The notes under the pieces: generated by a model | Told to the model about the DNA's origin: nothing | Database searches by the model: none | Seen by the model: the letters and a program-made list of their open reading frames with translations, nothing else | Program-made: the position numbers and the translations under genes | In this document: positions 1 to 6,737 of the stretch, piece by piece | Layout of the letters: each line of letters begins with the position of its first letter | Position numbering within the stretch: position 1 is the first letter of the stretch | NCBI GenBank assembly: GCA_025935445.1 | Contig: JAICVG010000015.1 | Coordinates: forward strand, 1-10,088 | Length of the DNA: 10,088 nt | Source: Nitrososphaera sp. | GTDB lineage: Archaea > Thermoproteota > Nitrososphaeria > Nitrososphaerales > Nitrososphaeraceae | Direction: 5' to 3'

Positions 1-217
1 AATGACCTGAACTGATCAAGGTTTGGAAAAGTAGGGTTGATGCTGCTTTGATTTGCATTGGTAAGATAGATCAACAGCCGCTCAAGGATAAGCTACCTAT
101 TATCCAGTCCTTTAAGCGAGCTTCAATAGTTGAATAAAGAACTCTTGTTATGCGTCATGATACTTTGATTCTAATTGTTTTAGAAATTTTTCCTATAGTG
201 CATTCTGAGCAAGAATA
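1..217. other. AT-rich edge region without a confident gene
   Basis: No complete gene is visible here. On the plus strand, positions 6-137 are open between two stops and read as a protein-like 43-residue tail (it contains LIKVWKSRVDAALICIGKID and ends SIVE then TAA). There is no start, and a TGA sits at 3-5 directly before it. It may be the remnant or the frameshifted end of a gene lying left of the window, or chance. Nothing else supported was seen. Confidence 0.3.
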
Positions 218-367
<150 letters not shown>

Positions 368-381
368 ACTCATCATCAATC

Positions 382-404
382 AAAAACTCCCTCTTTGAGG
401 AGGG
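382..404 (-). terminator. hairpin plus T-run terminator for the VOC gene
   Basis: Read on the minus strand, CCCTC and GAGGG can pair (5 bp, 6-nt loop; plus positions 400-404 and 389-393) and are followed directly by TTTTT (complement of 382-386). It lies about 18 nt past the stop of the minus-strand gene at 422. Archaeal termination depends mainly on the U-tract. The position supports that gene being real. Confidence 0.55.
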
Positions 405-421
405 TATGGGGGTATGTATGT

Positions 422-889
422 CTAGCTACTACTTTGTGAAGATGAAGTCGCGAAGCGAACACCAAAGCCATCTGGATCAGAAATTATGAAATCCCGAAGA
501 CCATAATACCGATCAGCAATAGGAATGACAATTTGCGCTCCCATTTCTTTTACTAGCTTCCAATAATCGTCCACATTTGGAACCATGATTCTAATATTAG
601 CGAGAGGAAACTTGGGCGGCTCTGGCAACTCCACATCATCACTAGCAATTTCATGGTATGCCGAGAGTTCTGCGATATAAAGTTGATGATCCTCCCATGT
701 CAATTCTACAAAATCTCCAGCGTCACGAAGTATTTCAAATCCCAACTCACGATAGAATTTAGTTGATCGTTTTATGTCCTTAACAACAATCTCAGTCACC
801 AGCTGCTCTGTAGAAGCGACATATTTTTTATTCTCCCTATGATGATTATTACTCAACTGCAGATGCCGACGATTAATCGGCTCATGCAT
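422..889 (-). CDS. VOC superfamily (glyoxalase / bleomycin-resistance fold) protein
   Basis: Predicted cytoplasmic protein of 155 aa. After a polar N-terminal stretch, residues 30-148 form one VOC domain: a first beta-alpha-beta-beta unit with VTEIVVKDIKRSTKFYRELG (31-50) and a second with ANIRIMVPNVDDYWKLVKEM (97-116), ending SDPDGFGVRF (137-146). The family includes metal-dependent glyoxalases and dioxygenases, and metal-free antibiotic-binding proteins. Here the usual first His is Glu33, and the final Glu of the DPDGN-x-x-E signature is absent, so a classical His/Glu metal site is not evident and the substrate is unknown. The frame stays open upstream to a TTG at 994, but a TATA-like CTTTATAG lies inside that extension (about 971-979), and the extra residues are hydrophobic and unlike the family. 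I therefore chose ATG at 889. GTG at codon 31 is a third option. A terminator follows the stop. Confidence 0.8.
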   Translation of the reverse strand: MHEPINRRHLQLSNNHHRENKKYVASTEQLVTEIVVKDIKRSTKFYRELGFEILRDAGDFVELTWEDHQLYIAELSAYHEIASDDVELPEPPKFPLANIRIMVPNVDDYWKLVKEMGAQIVIPIADRYYGLRDFIISDPDGFGVRFATSSSQSSS

Positions 890-969
890 ATACTTATTAG
901 TTATCAGTTGTGAGCAGATTAACTTTGGCTGTGCTTCTAATGAGAAGCCCCGCAATGACAATAACAACA

Positions 970-979
970 CTATAAAGGT
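970..979 (-). promoter_or_regulatory. TATA-box candidate for the VOC gene
   Basis: The minus strand reads ACCTTTATAG here, which fits an archaeal TATA element (TTTATA core). A start site about 25 nt downstream would fall near 948, giving a leader of roughly 60 nt to the chosen ATG at 889. It also argues against the longer TTG start at 994. Confidence 0.4.
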
Positions 980-1044
980 TATAATAGGTTCCAAAGAAGG
1001 GAATGGAAGCCACTGTGGGATATGATAGTTTATACTAGATACAC

Positions 1045-1923
1045 TTACTCAGGGAGTTTCTTTTGAGCAGTTGCTTTGGCTAAAGCATCCAATATTTTCT
1101 CCTTTGCATCCTTTTCCTTTTTTGAGGATTCCTTTCCTTCAACCATCTCTTTGAACTGGATGGCATTGACAACAGCCTTGCCGCCATAGTGGTTGTTGAA
1201 GTAAATTCGCAATCTCTTTGCTTCAGGGTCTTTTGTTATTTTGTTGACCTTTTCAGTCCAAGGCTTCAGTTCTTCTTCTTCATAAAGATAGTTATACCAA
1301 TAACCCTTGTTCCTGCCATGAAATCTAATAAATGAATGATCTGCAGTCAATATGATGTCGGATAGATACCGCAGTTTTGGATCCGGCGAATCTGTCATTA
1401 CAGCCGCAACATTATAGTGTCTTAGCATTTCCCAAGGTCCCTCAGTCTGCCATGACGCATGGCGGAACTCCAGTGCATAATCGTAACCTGATGGCATTCT
1501 ATTGAAGAATCCTTCGACTTGCTTGAACTCATTAACTGAGAAGCTCGGTGGTAGTTGCAGCAGTATTGCGCCAAGTTTGTTTGCATTCTTTAGCGGAGAG
1601 ATCTTTTCGAGAAACTCTTGGAGCGCTTCCAGTGCACCTTTTTCGACATTCATGAGCTTAGTATGTGTCACAGTCTCAGGCGCCTTGACAGAGAATTGAA
1701 ATCCGGGAGGTGTAGCTTTTACCATGCCATAGAACGTTCCACTAGTCATCTTTGAGTAGAACTTCTGGTAAAATGTAGCATCCAGCTCAGCTGAAGGGAA
1801 AAATTCAGAATAATAACGCAAACGCTTAGTCTGAGCATCTGGATAGAAAGAGCCGACCCAGCCCCCTTTTTCAACCGGATCACCGTAATTCCAGCCAGAG
1901 CAACCTATGGATACTTGTGCCAT
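1045..1923 (-). CDS. DUF72 (YecE-like) family protein
   Basis: A 292-aa protein of the DUF72/YecE family, a TIM-barrel-like fold of unproven biochemical role found in bacteria and archaea. Family marks are in order: N-terminal IGCSGWNY (6-13); FYP (27-29); the core YYSEFFPSAELDATFYQ (37-53); FQFSVKAPETVTH (76-88); LLQLPPSF (121-128); YALEFRHASW (149-158); the RFHGRN segment (200-205), then YWYNYLYEEEELKPW; and the terminal YFNNHYGGKAVVNA (241-254). Length is normal. The last 30 residues are Lys/Glu-rich and look like a charged tail. The frame extends 7 codons upstream to a TTG at 1944, but ATG at 1923 gives the standard family N-terminus and lies at a sensible distance from the TATA box. The gene stands 155 nt upstream of the VOC gene on the same strand. 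Its function cannot be deduced from context. Confidence 0.92.
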   Translation of the reverse strand: MAQVSIGCSGWNYGDPVEKGGWVGSFYPDAQTKRLRYYSEFFPSAELDATFYQKFYSKMTSGTFYGMVKATPPGFQFSVKAPETVTHTKLMNVEKGALEALQEFLEKISPLKNANKLGAILLQLPPSFSVNEFKQVEGFFNRMPSGYDYALEFRHASWQTEGPWEMLRHYNVAAVMTDSPDPKLRYLSDIILTADHSFIRFHGRNKGYWYNYLYEEEELKPWTEKVNKITKDPEAKRLRIYFNNHYGGKAVVNAIQFKEMVEGKESSKKEKDAKEKILDALAKATAQKKLPE

Positions 1924-1983
1924 GATATGATATATTAGAGGCAACTCAGATATTTTTACTTGTCACTATGCTTGATTCTTGAA

Positions 1984-1998
1984 AATATATAAAAAAAG
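1984..1998 (-). promoter_or_regulatory. TATA box of the DUF72 gene
   Basis: The minus strand reads CTTTTTTTATATATT, a strong archaeal TATA element. Initiation about 25 nt downstream would lie near 1965 and leave a leader of about 40 nt before ATG 1923. No clear Shine-Dalgarno sequence precedes the ATG. Confidence 0.6.
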
Positions 1999-2031
1999 AA
2001 GGCAATTGTTACTATTGTCTTGCATCAAAAT

Positions 2032-2148
2032 TCAAATGTCTAGCATATAATCGGGATAGTTTTTGAAGATAACTGCATGTGCTGCTCTATTGGCAGCTAT
2101 ATCATCTTCATCATATCTCATCTTCTCTATGAGATAACGCCTTTCCAA
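2032..2148 (-). CDS. possible 38-aa acidic microprotein
   Basis: A short frame in the spacer between the divergent DUF72 and prenyl synthase genes. From TTG (2148) it reads MERRYLIEKMRYDEDDIAAN and continues RAAHAVIFKNYPDYMLDI, then TGA. From the internal ATG at 2121 the product is 29 aa. The composition (charged helix-like start, DDIAANRAA, aromatic end) looks more protein-like than spacer, and a TTTAAA element at 2195-2200 sits about the right distance upstream. No family is recognised. It could be a genuine small protein, the remnant of a larger gene, or chance. Confidence 0.35.
   Translation of the reverse strand: MERRYLIEKMRYDEDDIAANRAAHAVIFKNYPDYMLDI
2114..2136. repeat. 8-bp inverted repeat (hairpin) in divergent spacer
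   Basis: TATCTCAT (2114-2121) and ATGAGATA (2129-2136) are perfect complements with a 7-nt loop. It lies upstream of the prenyl synthase gene and within the candidate microgene at 2032-2148, so it may be an operator or just coding sequence. Confidence 0.5.
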
Positions 2149-2191
2149 TCGGATTCAAGTTCAAATTAGTAGAGCACCTTTTCTCCTTCTT

Positions 2192-2201
2192 TACTTTAAA
2201 G
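2192..2201 (+). promoter_or_regulatory. TATA-like element for the prenyl synthase, palindromic core
   Basis: TACTTTAAAG contains TTTAAA, which reads the same on both strands, so it could serve the plus-strand synthase (start site about 2223, leader about 35 nt) or the minus-strand microgene. A second AT-rich candidate (GTAAATTAATATG, 2206-2218) lies closer to the synthase start. The assignment is tentative. Confidence 0.3.
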
Positions 2202-2258
2202 AGCAGTAAATTAATATGATCACCAGTTTGAAAATAGTCTCAGGGATAGAGCCAGTTC

Positions 2259-3122
2259 TTGAGCAGTAGAAGAAACATCGAAGCTAACCCTTTAACTGAG
2301 CTATTTGCTGTCTATTTGGCCAAAATCGAGGATGCATTAAAGCGCGAGGTTGACCTATACTCCTGGTCAGAGTTCCACGCTCCACTTCGCTATGCCTGCG
2401 AGGGAGGCAAGCGCATCAGGCCCCTAATCCTTGTACTGTCGACAGAATGCATCAAGTCTAAAAAGGTGGAACCTGACGCATACCTGGCTGCTTCTGCAAT
2501 CGAGCTTCTACATACGGAGTCTATAATCCACGATGACATTATTGATGAGGAGAATCAGCGGCGCGGAAAGCCTTCATTCCACGTAAAATATGGCTACAAC
2601 AGCAGCATACTTACTGCAGATTTTGTTCTTGGCGTCATACTAAACATCAGCTCAAAATTAAAAGATCCCCGCATCATCAACGAGCTATCAAATGCCGCAA
2701 CCAAAATGACTGAAGGGGAAATGATGGAGATAAAGCTTGGTAAGGAAATAGATATCACCGAGGACGACTATATCAAGGTGCTTGAATTCAAGACGGCTTC
2801 GCTCTTTGAAGCATCAGCCAAGATTGGTGCAATAACTGGAGGCGGCGACGAAGATCAGATACATACTATGACATCTTTTGGCAACCTGCTGGGGATCGCC
2901 TACCAGATACATGACGACCTTATTGATTGGAGTAACGAAAATCGACTTTTTAACATGCTCGTCAGGAAAAATGGCAAGCCAAAGGATTTTGTCGACCAGA
3001 TGGACAAGCTATATCACTCATATGCATCAAAGGCAAAGAACGAACTTCGCAAGATATCAACACAGAGCGAAGCCAAGCGCCACTTGGAGCACCTGACAGA
3101 CCTTACGTCGGTCCAGTTCTAA
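2259..3122 (+). CDS. polyprenyl / geranylgeranyl diphosphate synthase (trans-isoprenyl diphosphate synthase)
   Basis: Condenses isopentenyl diphosphate onto an allylic diphosphate to make a trans-isoprenyl diphosphate, in archaea usually the C20 precursor of ether lipids. Seen in the 287-aa product: GGKRIRP (49-55, IPP binding); the first Asp-rich motif HDDIIDE (91-97); KT (178-179); and the second motif YQIHDDLID (215-223). Two things are odd. The residue five before the first motif (Glu87 in HTESIIHDD) is acidic; archaeal GGPP synthases usually have an aromatic or small residue at this chain-length position. After the second motif the usual GKP..D..GKxTLP loop is missing, and the protein goes straight to NENRLFNMLVRKNGK (226-240), so it is 30-45 residues shorter than typical. 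The start is TTG at 2259: a TAG at 2247 closes the frame upstream, and the first internal Met is far past the catalytic start. The downstream neighbour is a PAP2 phosphatase. Product chain length cannot be fixed from sequence. Confidence 0.93.
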   Translation: MSSRRNIEANPLTELFAVYLAKIEDALKREVDLYSWSEFHAPLRYACEGGKRIRPLILVLSTECIKSKKVEPDAYLAASAIELLHTESIIHDDIIDEENQRRGKPSFHVKYGYNSSILTADFVLGVILNISSKLKDPRIINELSNAATKMTEGEMMEIKLGKEIDITEDDYIKVLEFKTASLFEASAKIGAITGGGDEDQIHTMTSFGNLLGIAYQIHDDLIDWSNENRLFNMLVRKNGKPKDFVDQMDKLYHSYASKAKNELRKISTQSEAKRHLEHLTDLTSVQF

Positions 3123-3376
3123 TGAAAAAAGGCGACAAACATTGAATAATTTGGGTAGTATCATTATGACACACCTCTCCTTGCAAGCGACAGAATTTGC
3201 TTCAACGGACTATGAACTGATGATATCGCATAATTTCACAAGATAGAAAACGAATATCCTTTGATTTAGAATACTTGCTCTACGAAGAGATATAACCTGC
3301 AGGCAAAACAATTAAACGCCAACGTGCAGCTTCTCCATTTTGGTTGTCACTAAGTGAAGCTGTCAGGCCGCCATGG

Positions 3377-4060
3377 ATGATAAGGACACGATCGATGTAT
3401 TTTGTAATACTTGTGGTTGCATTCGTTGTTTTTAGTGCAATAGTCGCTTCTGGCATAACATTTGAAGCAGATGACGCAGCTAGTCGCTACTTCAAGTCAG
3501 TACATGGCAGCAACCCCAGTATTGACATGGCAATGATAGTAATTACTTCGCTAGGTGATGTAACAACACTGTTCATTCTTGGCATCGCATTAACGATAAT
3601 TCGGCGTACGAGGAAAGTCGGTATGATATTTCTTATTGCACTGGTCGTTATTGTAGTCTTGGTCATGTACATAAAGCCTCTGATTGGAAGGGAGATTCCA
3701 CCTTATGGGTTTGAGCCAGCTTCACAACTGCCTGAAAACTTTAGCCTTGAAAGCGATAGTCTTGCGCCTTTTGCCGCTGGATTTTCATATCCCTCCGGTC
3801 ATGCTGCTCGTGCCACTGCACTGGCCTTTATTGCAGGGTATGCTATATATAACAAATCCAAAAAAATGGGCTATGCGATCTGGGCCTTTCCAGTCATTAT
3901 TGGCATTACGCGCATCTATGTAATGCAGCATTACCCGACAGATATTATCGCTGGCTTCATGTTTGGAGGATTAGTGTCCGTGGTTCTGAGCAATGCCATG
4001 AAGCTTGATGAGCCATTCTTTCTATCTAGAATAAAAGGCAAGGAAGATAGAGCCTTCTAA
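3377..4060 (+). CDS. PAP2-family integral membrane phosphatase
   Basis: A 227-aa multi-pass membrane protein of the type-2 phosphatidic acid phosphatase family, whose members remove phosphate from lipid phosphates or isoprenyl diphosphates at the membrane. Membrane segments lie at about 8-30, 50-76 and 82-100, then a polar loop and three more between about 145 and 205. Motif 2 is YPSGHAAR (138-145; His142 would be the acid/base). Motif 3 is TRIYVMQHYPTD (178-189; Arg179, His185 nucleophile, Asp189). Motif 1, normally K-x6-R-P, reads KPLIGREIPP (100-109): the Lys and Pro are kept, but Ile107 replaces the phosphate-binding Arg. The frame extends 11 codons upstream to a TTG at 3344. I prefer ATG 3377 because the first helix begins soon after it, though ATG 3395 is also possible. 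A TATA-like AATTAAA lies near 3310. The prenyl synthase 255 nt upstream suggests, without proving it, an isoprenoid diphosphate substrate. T5 directly follows the stop. Confidence 0.88.
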   Translation: MIRTRSMYFVILVVAFVVFSAIVASGITFEADDAASRYFKSVHGSNPSIDMAMIVITSLGDVTTLFILGIALTIIRRTRKVGMIFLIALVVIVVLVMYIKPLIGREIPPYGFEPASQLPENFSLESDSLAPFAAGFSYPSGHAARATALAFIAGYAIYNKSKKMGYAIWAFPVIIGITRIYVMQHYPTDIIAGFMFGGLVSVVLSNAMKLDEPFFLSRIKGKEDRAF

Positions 4061-4104
4061 GTTTTTGATATTGCAGTACAAGCTTTCATATGAGGAAACT
4101 AATC

Positions 4105-4194
4105 ATGCCCGTGGCACTACCAACTATGCTCAATTTTGCGCAACCCTATGTTGATCATGATAAATTGCATAAATGGGCCTCGGAGCATGCGTGA
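4105..4194 (+). CDS. possible 29-aa microprotein in the spacer
   Basis: An ATG-to-TGA frame preceded by GAGGAA about 8 nt upstream, a possible ribosome site. It reads MPVALPTMLNFAQPYVDHDK and continues LHKWASEHA. No family is recognised. The minus strand is also open here for 23 codons, which weakens the case. Confidence 0.15.
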   Translation: MPVALPTMLNFAQPYVDHDKLHKWASEHA

Positions 4195-4262
4195 TTCAAT
4201 TAAAAAGATATATGATAGAGGGTGGTGTTATGAGTCCCGGATATTATTTATCTACTATTATG

Positions 4263-4295
4263 TGATAATTTTTTTTGGAAATTGAGAAATTATCA
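4263..4295. repeat. 9-bp perfect inverted repeat
   Basis: TGATAATTT (4263-4271) pairs with AAATTATCA (4287-4295) around a 15-nt loop that contains the rest of an 8-T run (4269-4276). It may act as, or near, a terminator for the upstream PAP2 transcript, since archaeal termination favours T-runs. It is one of two hairpins in a 468-nt spacer. Confidence 0.5.
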
Positions 4296-4336
4296 TGCTT
4301 TATGCTTCAGTTGTGAGAAAGCTAAGTTTTCCTGAT

Positions 4337-4362
4337 TCTTTCTCTTGAATACAAGAGAAAGA
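4337..4362. repeat. 11-bp perfect inverted repeat with 4-nt loop
   Basis: TCTTTCTCTTG (4337-4347) and CAAGAGAAAGA (4352-4362) are perfectly complementary with loop AATA. A third half-site, TCTCTCTTG, follows at about 4364-4372. Chance formation is unlikely. It could be an RNA hairpin or a dimeric regulator site about 170 nt upstream of tatA. The rest of the 4061-4528 spacer shows nothing firm. Confidence 0.6.
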
Positions 4363-4528
4363 TATCTCTCTTGTTGTCCTGTGGTATTATACCTTTTTAC
4401 TTGATCTTTTGCATTTTCTAATAGCAAGATAGAGACACAGTTGTTGAGGATCTCACCAAATAAGAGAAGAAGCTGTTCAGTTGTCGAAATCTTTAATTCT
4501 GATCAGAATCCTAAAAATACCATTTAAG

Positions 4529-4876
4529 ATGGACATATCTTCCGCTCTGATAATGAACATCGCTGGATCAGAGTGGATCATAATCATACTTTTTGGACTT
4601 ATCCTACTATTTGGTACTAAAAAACTACCCCAGTTTTCACGCACAATGGGCAAGGCTGTAGGAGAATACGAAAGGGCAAAGGAGATGTTCCGTCATGAAA
4701 TGGAACAAGCAGCAGAGAATGCAAGAGGAGATAACAAATTTCCCAAGATAATGGGTCCAGTCGCCACAGAGAGGAAAAAGCTTGAGTCAATTGCTAGCTC
4801 GCTAGGCATAGAGGGCCATACTGGCCTTACAGACGAGGAGCTCCGTATCCTTATATCAAAGAGGATGTCAACCTGA
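4529..4876 (+). CDS. tatA: twin-arginine translocation protein TatA with C-terminal SAP/HeH-like tail
   Basis: Pore-forming or membrane-weakening subunit of the Tat pathway, which exports folded proteins. The 115-aa product has the TatA plan: a short N-terminus, Gly-Ser-Glu before the membrane helix (13-29, SEWIIIILFGLILLFG at 14-29), the hinge FGTKKLPQFSR (28-38), and a long charged amphipathic helix (39-66). Beyond it, residues 81-113 (ERKKLESIASSLGIEGHTGL at 81-100, then TDEELRILI) resemble a small SAP/HeH-type two-helix motif, not part of minimal TatA. The frame extends upstream to TTG 4481. ATG 4529 was chosen; ATG 4553 would start just before the helix and is also possible. No tatC is in the window. 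The gene ends 64 nt before the dehydrogenase, which has its own promoter. Confidence 0.9.
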   Translation: MDISSALIMNIAGSEWIIIILFGLILLFGTKKLPQFSRTMGKAVGEYERAKEMFRHEMEQAAENARGDNKFPKIMGPVATERKKLESIASSLGIEGHTGLTDEELRILISKRMST

Positions 4877-4895
4877 CCTACAGGATACCCTCTAC

Positions 4896-4904
4896 AATTT
4901 ATAC
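4896..4904 (+). promoter_or_regulatory. TATA box of the glutamate dehydrogenase gene
   Basis: AATTTATAC matches the archaeal TATA consensus. Initiation about 25 nt downstream would fall near 4926, leaving a leader of about 15 nt before ATG 4941. There is no Shine-Dalgarno match. It suggests transcription independent of tatA. Confidence 0.55.
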
Positions 4905-4940
4905 ACAAAACTTATAACGTCAACTTTTCCAGAACAATGC

Positions 4941-6215
4941 ATGTTAGAGACTGAAAAAGGCTCTACAGCGGCAATAAACCCCTTTGAAGTTGCCCTCAAA
5001 CAGCTTGACGAAGCAGCCAAGCTTATAAAGCTAGACAAAGGTTTACAAGAAGTTTTAGCTAACCCAAAGCGCGTTCTTACAGTATCACTGCCGATAAGAA
5101 TGGATAATGGAGAGACACAGGTTTTTACTGGATTTCGCTCGCAGCATAATGATGCCCGAGGCCCTTACAAGGGAGGCATCCGCTATCATCCACAGGTCAC
5201 TATTGAGGAAGTCAAGGCTCTGTCTATGTGGATGACTTGGAAGTGTGCTATTGCTGACATTCCGTACGGCGGAGGCAAAGGCGGCGTCATATGTAACCCA
5301 AAGGAAATGTCGGAAGGCGAGCTAGAACGCCTTACAAGGCGCTACGCTTATGCTATTGCAGACATTATTGGTCCGCACACAGACATTCCAGCTCCAGATG
5401 TTTACACTGGCGGCAAGGAAATGGCTTGGATAATGGACACATACTCTGCACTTAAGGGCAATTACGTTCAGCCCGAAATTATCACAGGCAAACCGATCCC
5501 AATTGGCGGATCACTTGGCAGAAACGAAGCTACCGGCAGAGGACTGGCGTTCACAGTAAGAGAAGCTGCAAAGAAGCTTAAGGTAGACATGAAAAACACT
5601 ACAATGGCAGTAGAAGGCTTTGGAAATGCAGGTCAGTTTGCTTCGCAATTTGTAGAAAATCAAGGTGCCAAGTTGATCGCTGCTTCTGACTCAAGAGGAG
5701 GCATTTATAATAAGAATGGTATCGATGTAGCCGAGCTAAGAAAGCACAAGGAAAAAACTGGCTCAGTTGTAGGGTTTTCCGGCGCCAATTCGATAAGCAA
5801 TGAAGAGCTACTCGAAACAGAATGCACAATACTAATACCAGCTGCACTTGAAAATCAGATTACTGCCAAGAATGCTAGCAGAATCAAGGCTAAGATAGTG
5901 GCAGAGGCTGCTAACGGCCCAACTACACCTGAAGCAGACGAAGTACTCCACAACAACAAGATCTTGGTGATTCCTGACATCCTTGCAAATGGTGGAGGTG
6001 TCACTGTCTCATACTTTGAGTGGCTGCAGAACCTTCGTAGGGACTATTGGACTGAAGAGGAGGTCAATGAAAGACTGGATAGAAACATCACTAAAGCATT
6101 CCTTGACGTCTATCATACATCTGAAAAATACGGCATTGACATGCGCAAGGCAAGCACGGTTCTAGCAGTCAATAGAGTTGTTGAAGCAATCAAGATAAGA
6201 GGACTTTGGCCATGA
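4941..6215 (+). CDS. gdhA: Glu/Leu/Phe/Val dehydrogenase, probably glutamate dehydrogenase
   Basis: Catalyses the reversible amination of 2-oxoglutarate with ammonium to glutamate using NAD(P)H; cytoplasmic and usually hexameric. The 424-aa length is typical of the small hexameric type. Visible residues: GPYKGGIRYHP (74-84, substrate Lys77); MTWKCA (98-103, Lys101); PYGGGKGG (108-115, catalytic Lys113); PAPDVYTGGKEM (150-161, catalytic Asp153); the Rossmann signature GFGNAG (226-231), with an acidic residue at the end of the second strand (ASDSRGG, Asp250); AEAANGPTTPEAD (321-333); and ILANGGGVTVSYFEW (347-361). Asp250 leans towards NAD use, but cofactor choice cannot be settled by eye. ATG 4941 gives the standard N-terminus. 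In an ammonia oxidiser it would link ammonium to amino-acid synthesis or glutamate breakdown. Confidence 0.96.
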   Translation: MLETEKGSTAAINPFEVALKQLDEAAKLIKLDKGLQEVLANPKRVLTVSLPIRMDNGETQVFTGFRSQHNDARGPYKGGIRYHPQVTIEEVKALSMWMTWKCAIADIPYGGGKGGVICNPKEMSEGELERLTRRYAYAIADIIGPHTDIPAPDVYTGGKEMAWIMDTYSALKGNYVQPEIITGKPIPIGGSLGRNEATGRGLAFTVREAAKKLKVDMKNTTMAVEGFGNAGQFASQFVENQGAKLIAASDSRGGIYNKNGIDVAELRKHKEKTGSVVGFSGANSISNEELLETECTILIPAALENQITAKNASRIKAKIVAEAANGPTTPEADEVLHNNKILVIPDILANGGGVTVSYFEWLQNLRRDYWTEEEVNERLDRNITKAFLDVYHTSEKYGIDMRKASTVLAVNRVVEAIKIRGLWP

Positions 6216-6285
6216 GGACCAATAACCCTTAATTTAATTTGCGAACTTGGTTACCTCTAAAAAAAGGAAATGCTAAATGCACTGG

Positions 6286-6326
6286 TTCTCTTCTTCTTCT
6301 TCTCCTTCTCCTTCTCCTTCTCCTTT
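6286..6326. repeat. 41-nt all-pyrimidine tract, TTC then TTCTCC repeats
   Basis: Uninterrupted pyrimidines: three TTC units (6291-6299), then four perfect TTCTCC hexamers (6300-6323). It lies 70 nt past the dehydrogenase stop. It could assist termination (U/C-rich RNA end) and has triplex-forming potential. It is a length-unstable repeat. Confidence 0.9.
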
Positions 6327-6697
6327 GCTTTGTGTCACAGTATACGAAGATTATTGAAAATGAGGTAAAAGCAGTAGCATAGTTCTAATGATTAATAGAC
6401 AAGGTATGTCCTATTCTTTTGATATTCAAAAAACGCAGACATAGAACGCCACACCTATTATAACATCTTGATGATACCCTATGAACCCATTAACTGTGAA
6501 GGTTATAGAATGAATGAATATGCTTACTTGAATAAATGGTAACTAACCCTGGGGATTGTAAGGTACCCGTTTGTTCAAGATTTCAGTAGCACCTGACAGA
6601 GATATTGAACTGTCGATAATGTATAAAAGACATACTGATAATTCAAGCACATAAACTACACTTCTTGCGCTAGTTTAGTATTTTAATAGAACACAGT
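6327..6697. other. AT-rich spacer between convergent genes, no confident gene
   Basis: Several short open frames exist. One is 23 codons from an ATG near 6471, inside a longer stop-to-stop frame ending MNEYAYLNKW. None has a recognisable product or good start signals. No RNA gene was seen. Confidence 0.35.
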
Positions 6698-6702
6698 AAA
6701 AA
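6698..6702 (-). terminator. T-run downstream of the exported-protein gene
   Basis: The minus strand reads TTTTT about 36 nt after the stop of the gene at 6738. A short U-run without a clear hairpin is compatible with archaeal termination, but the support is weak. Confidence 0.25.
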
Positions 6703-6737
6703 CAGCCCAAGTGATAGGTACTAGAGATGCGTATTTG

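Noticed and set aside
890..994. Hydrophobic N-terminal extension of the VOC gene, resembling a signal peptide
   Set aside because: It begins at a TTG, contains a TATA-like box, and VOC proteins are cytoplasmic. More likely promoter DNA in an open frame.
1502..1699. Open frames opposite or inside the DUF72, synthase, PAP2, dehydrogenase and exported-protein genes
   Set aside because: They overlap well-supported genes in other frames and have no domain signal: shadow frames.
3166..3246. 26-codon ORF (starting MTHLSLQATEF) between the prenyl synthase and PAP2 genes
   Set aside because: No family, start signal or strong coding look. Likely chance.
6405..6542. Short frames near 6390-6542 that could be joined by a frameshift (ending MNEYAYLNKW)
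   Set aside because: No recognisable domain and no clear start. The join would be arbitrary.
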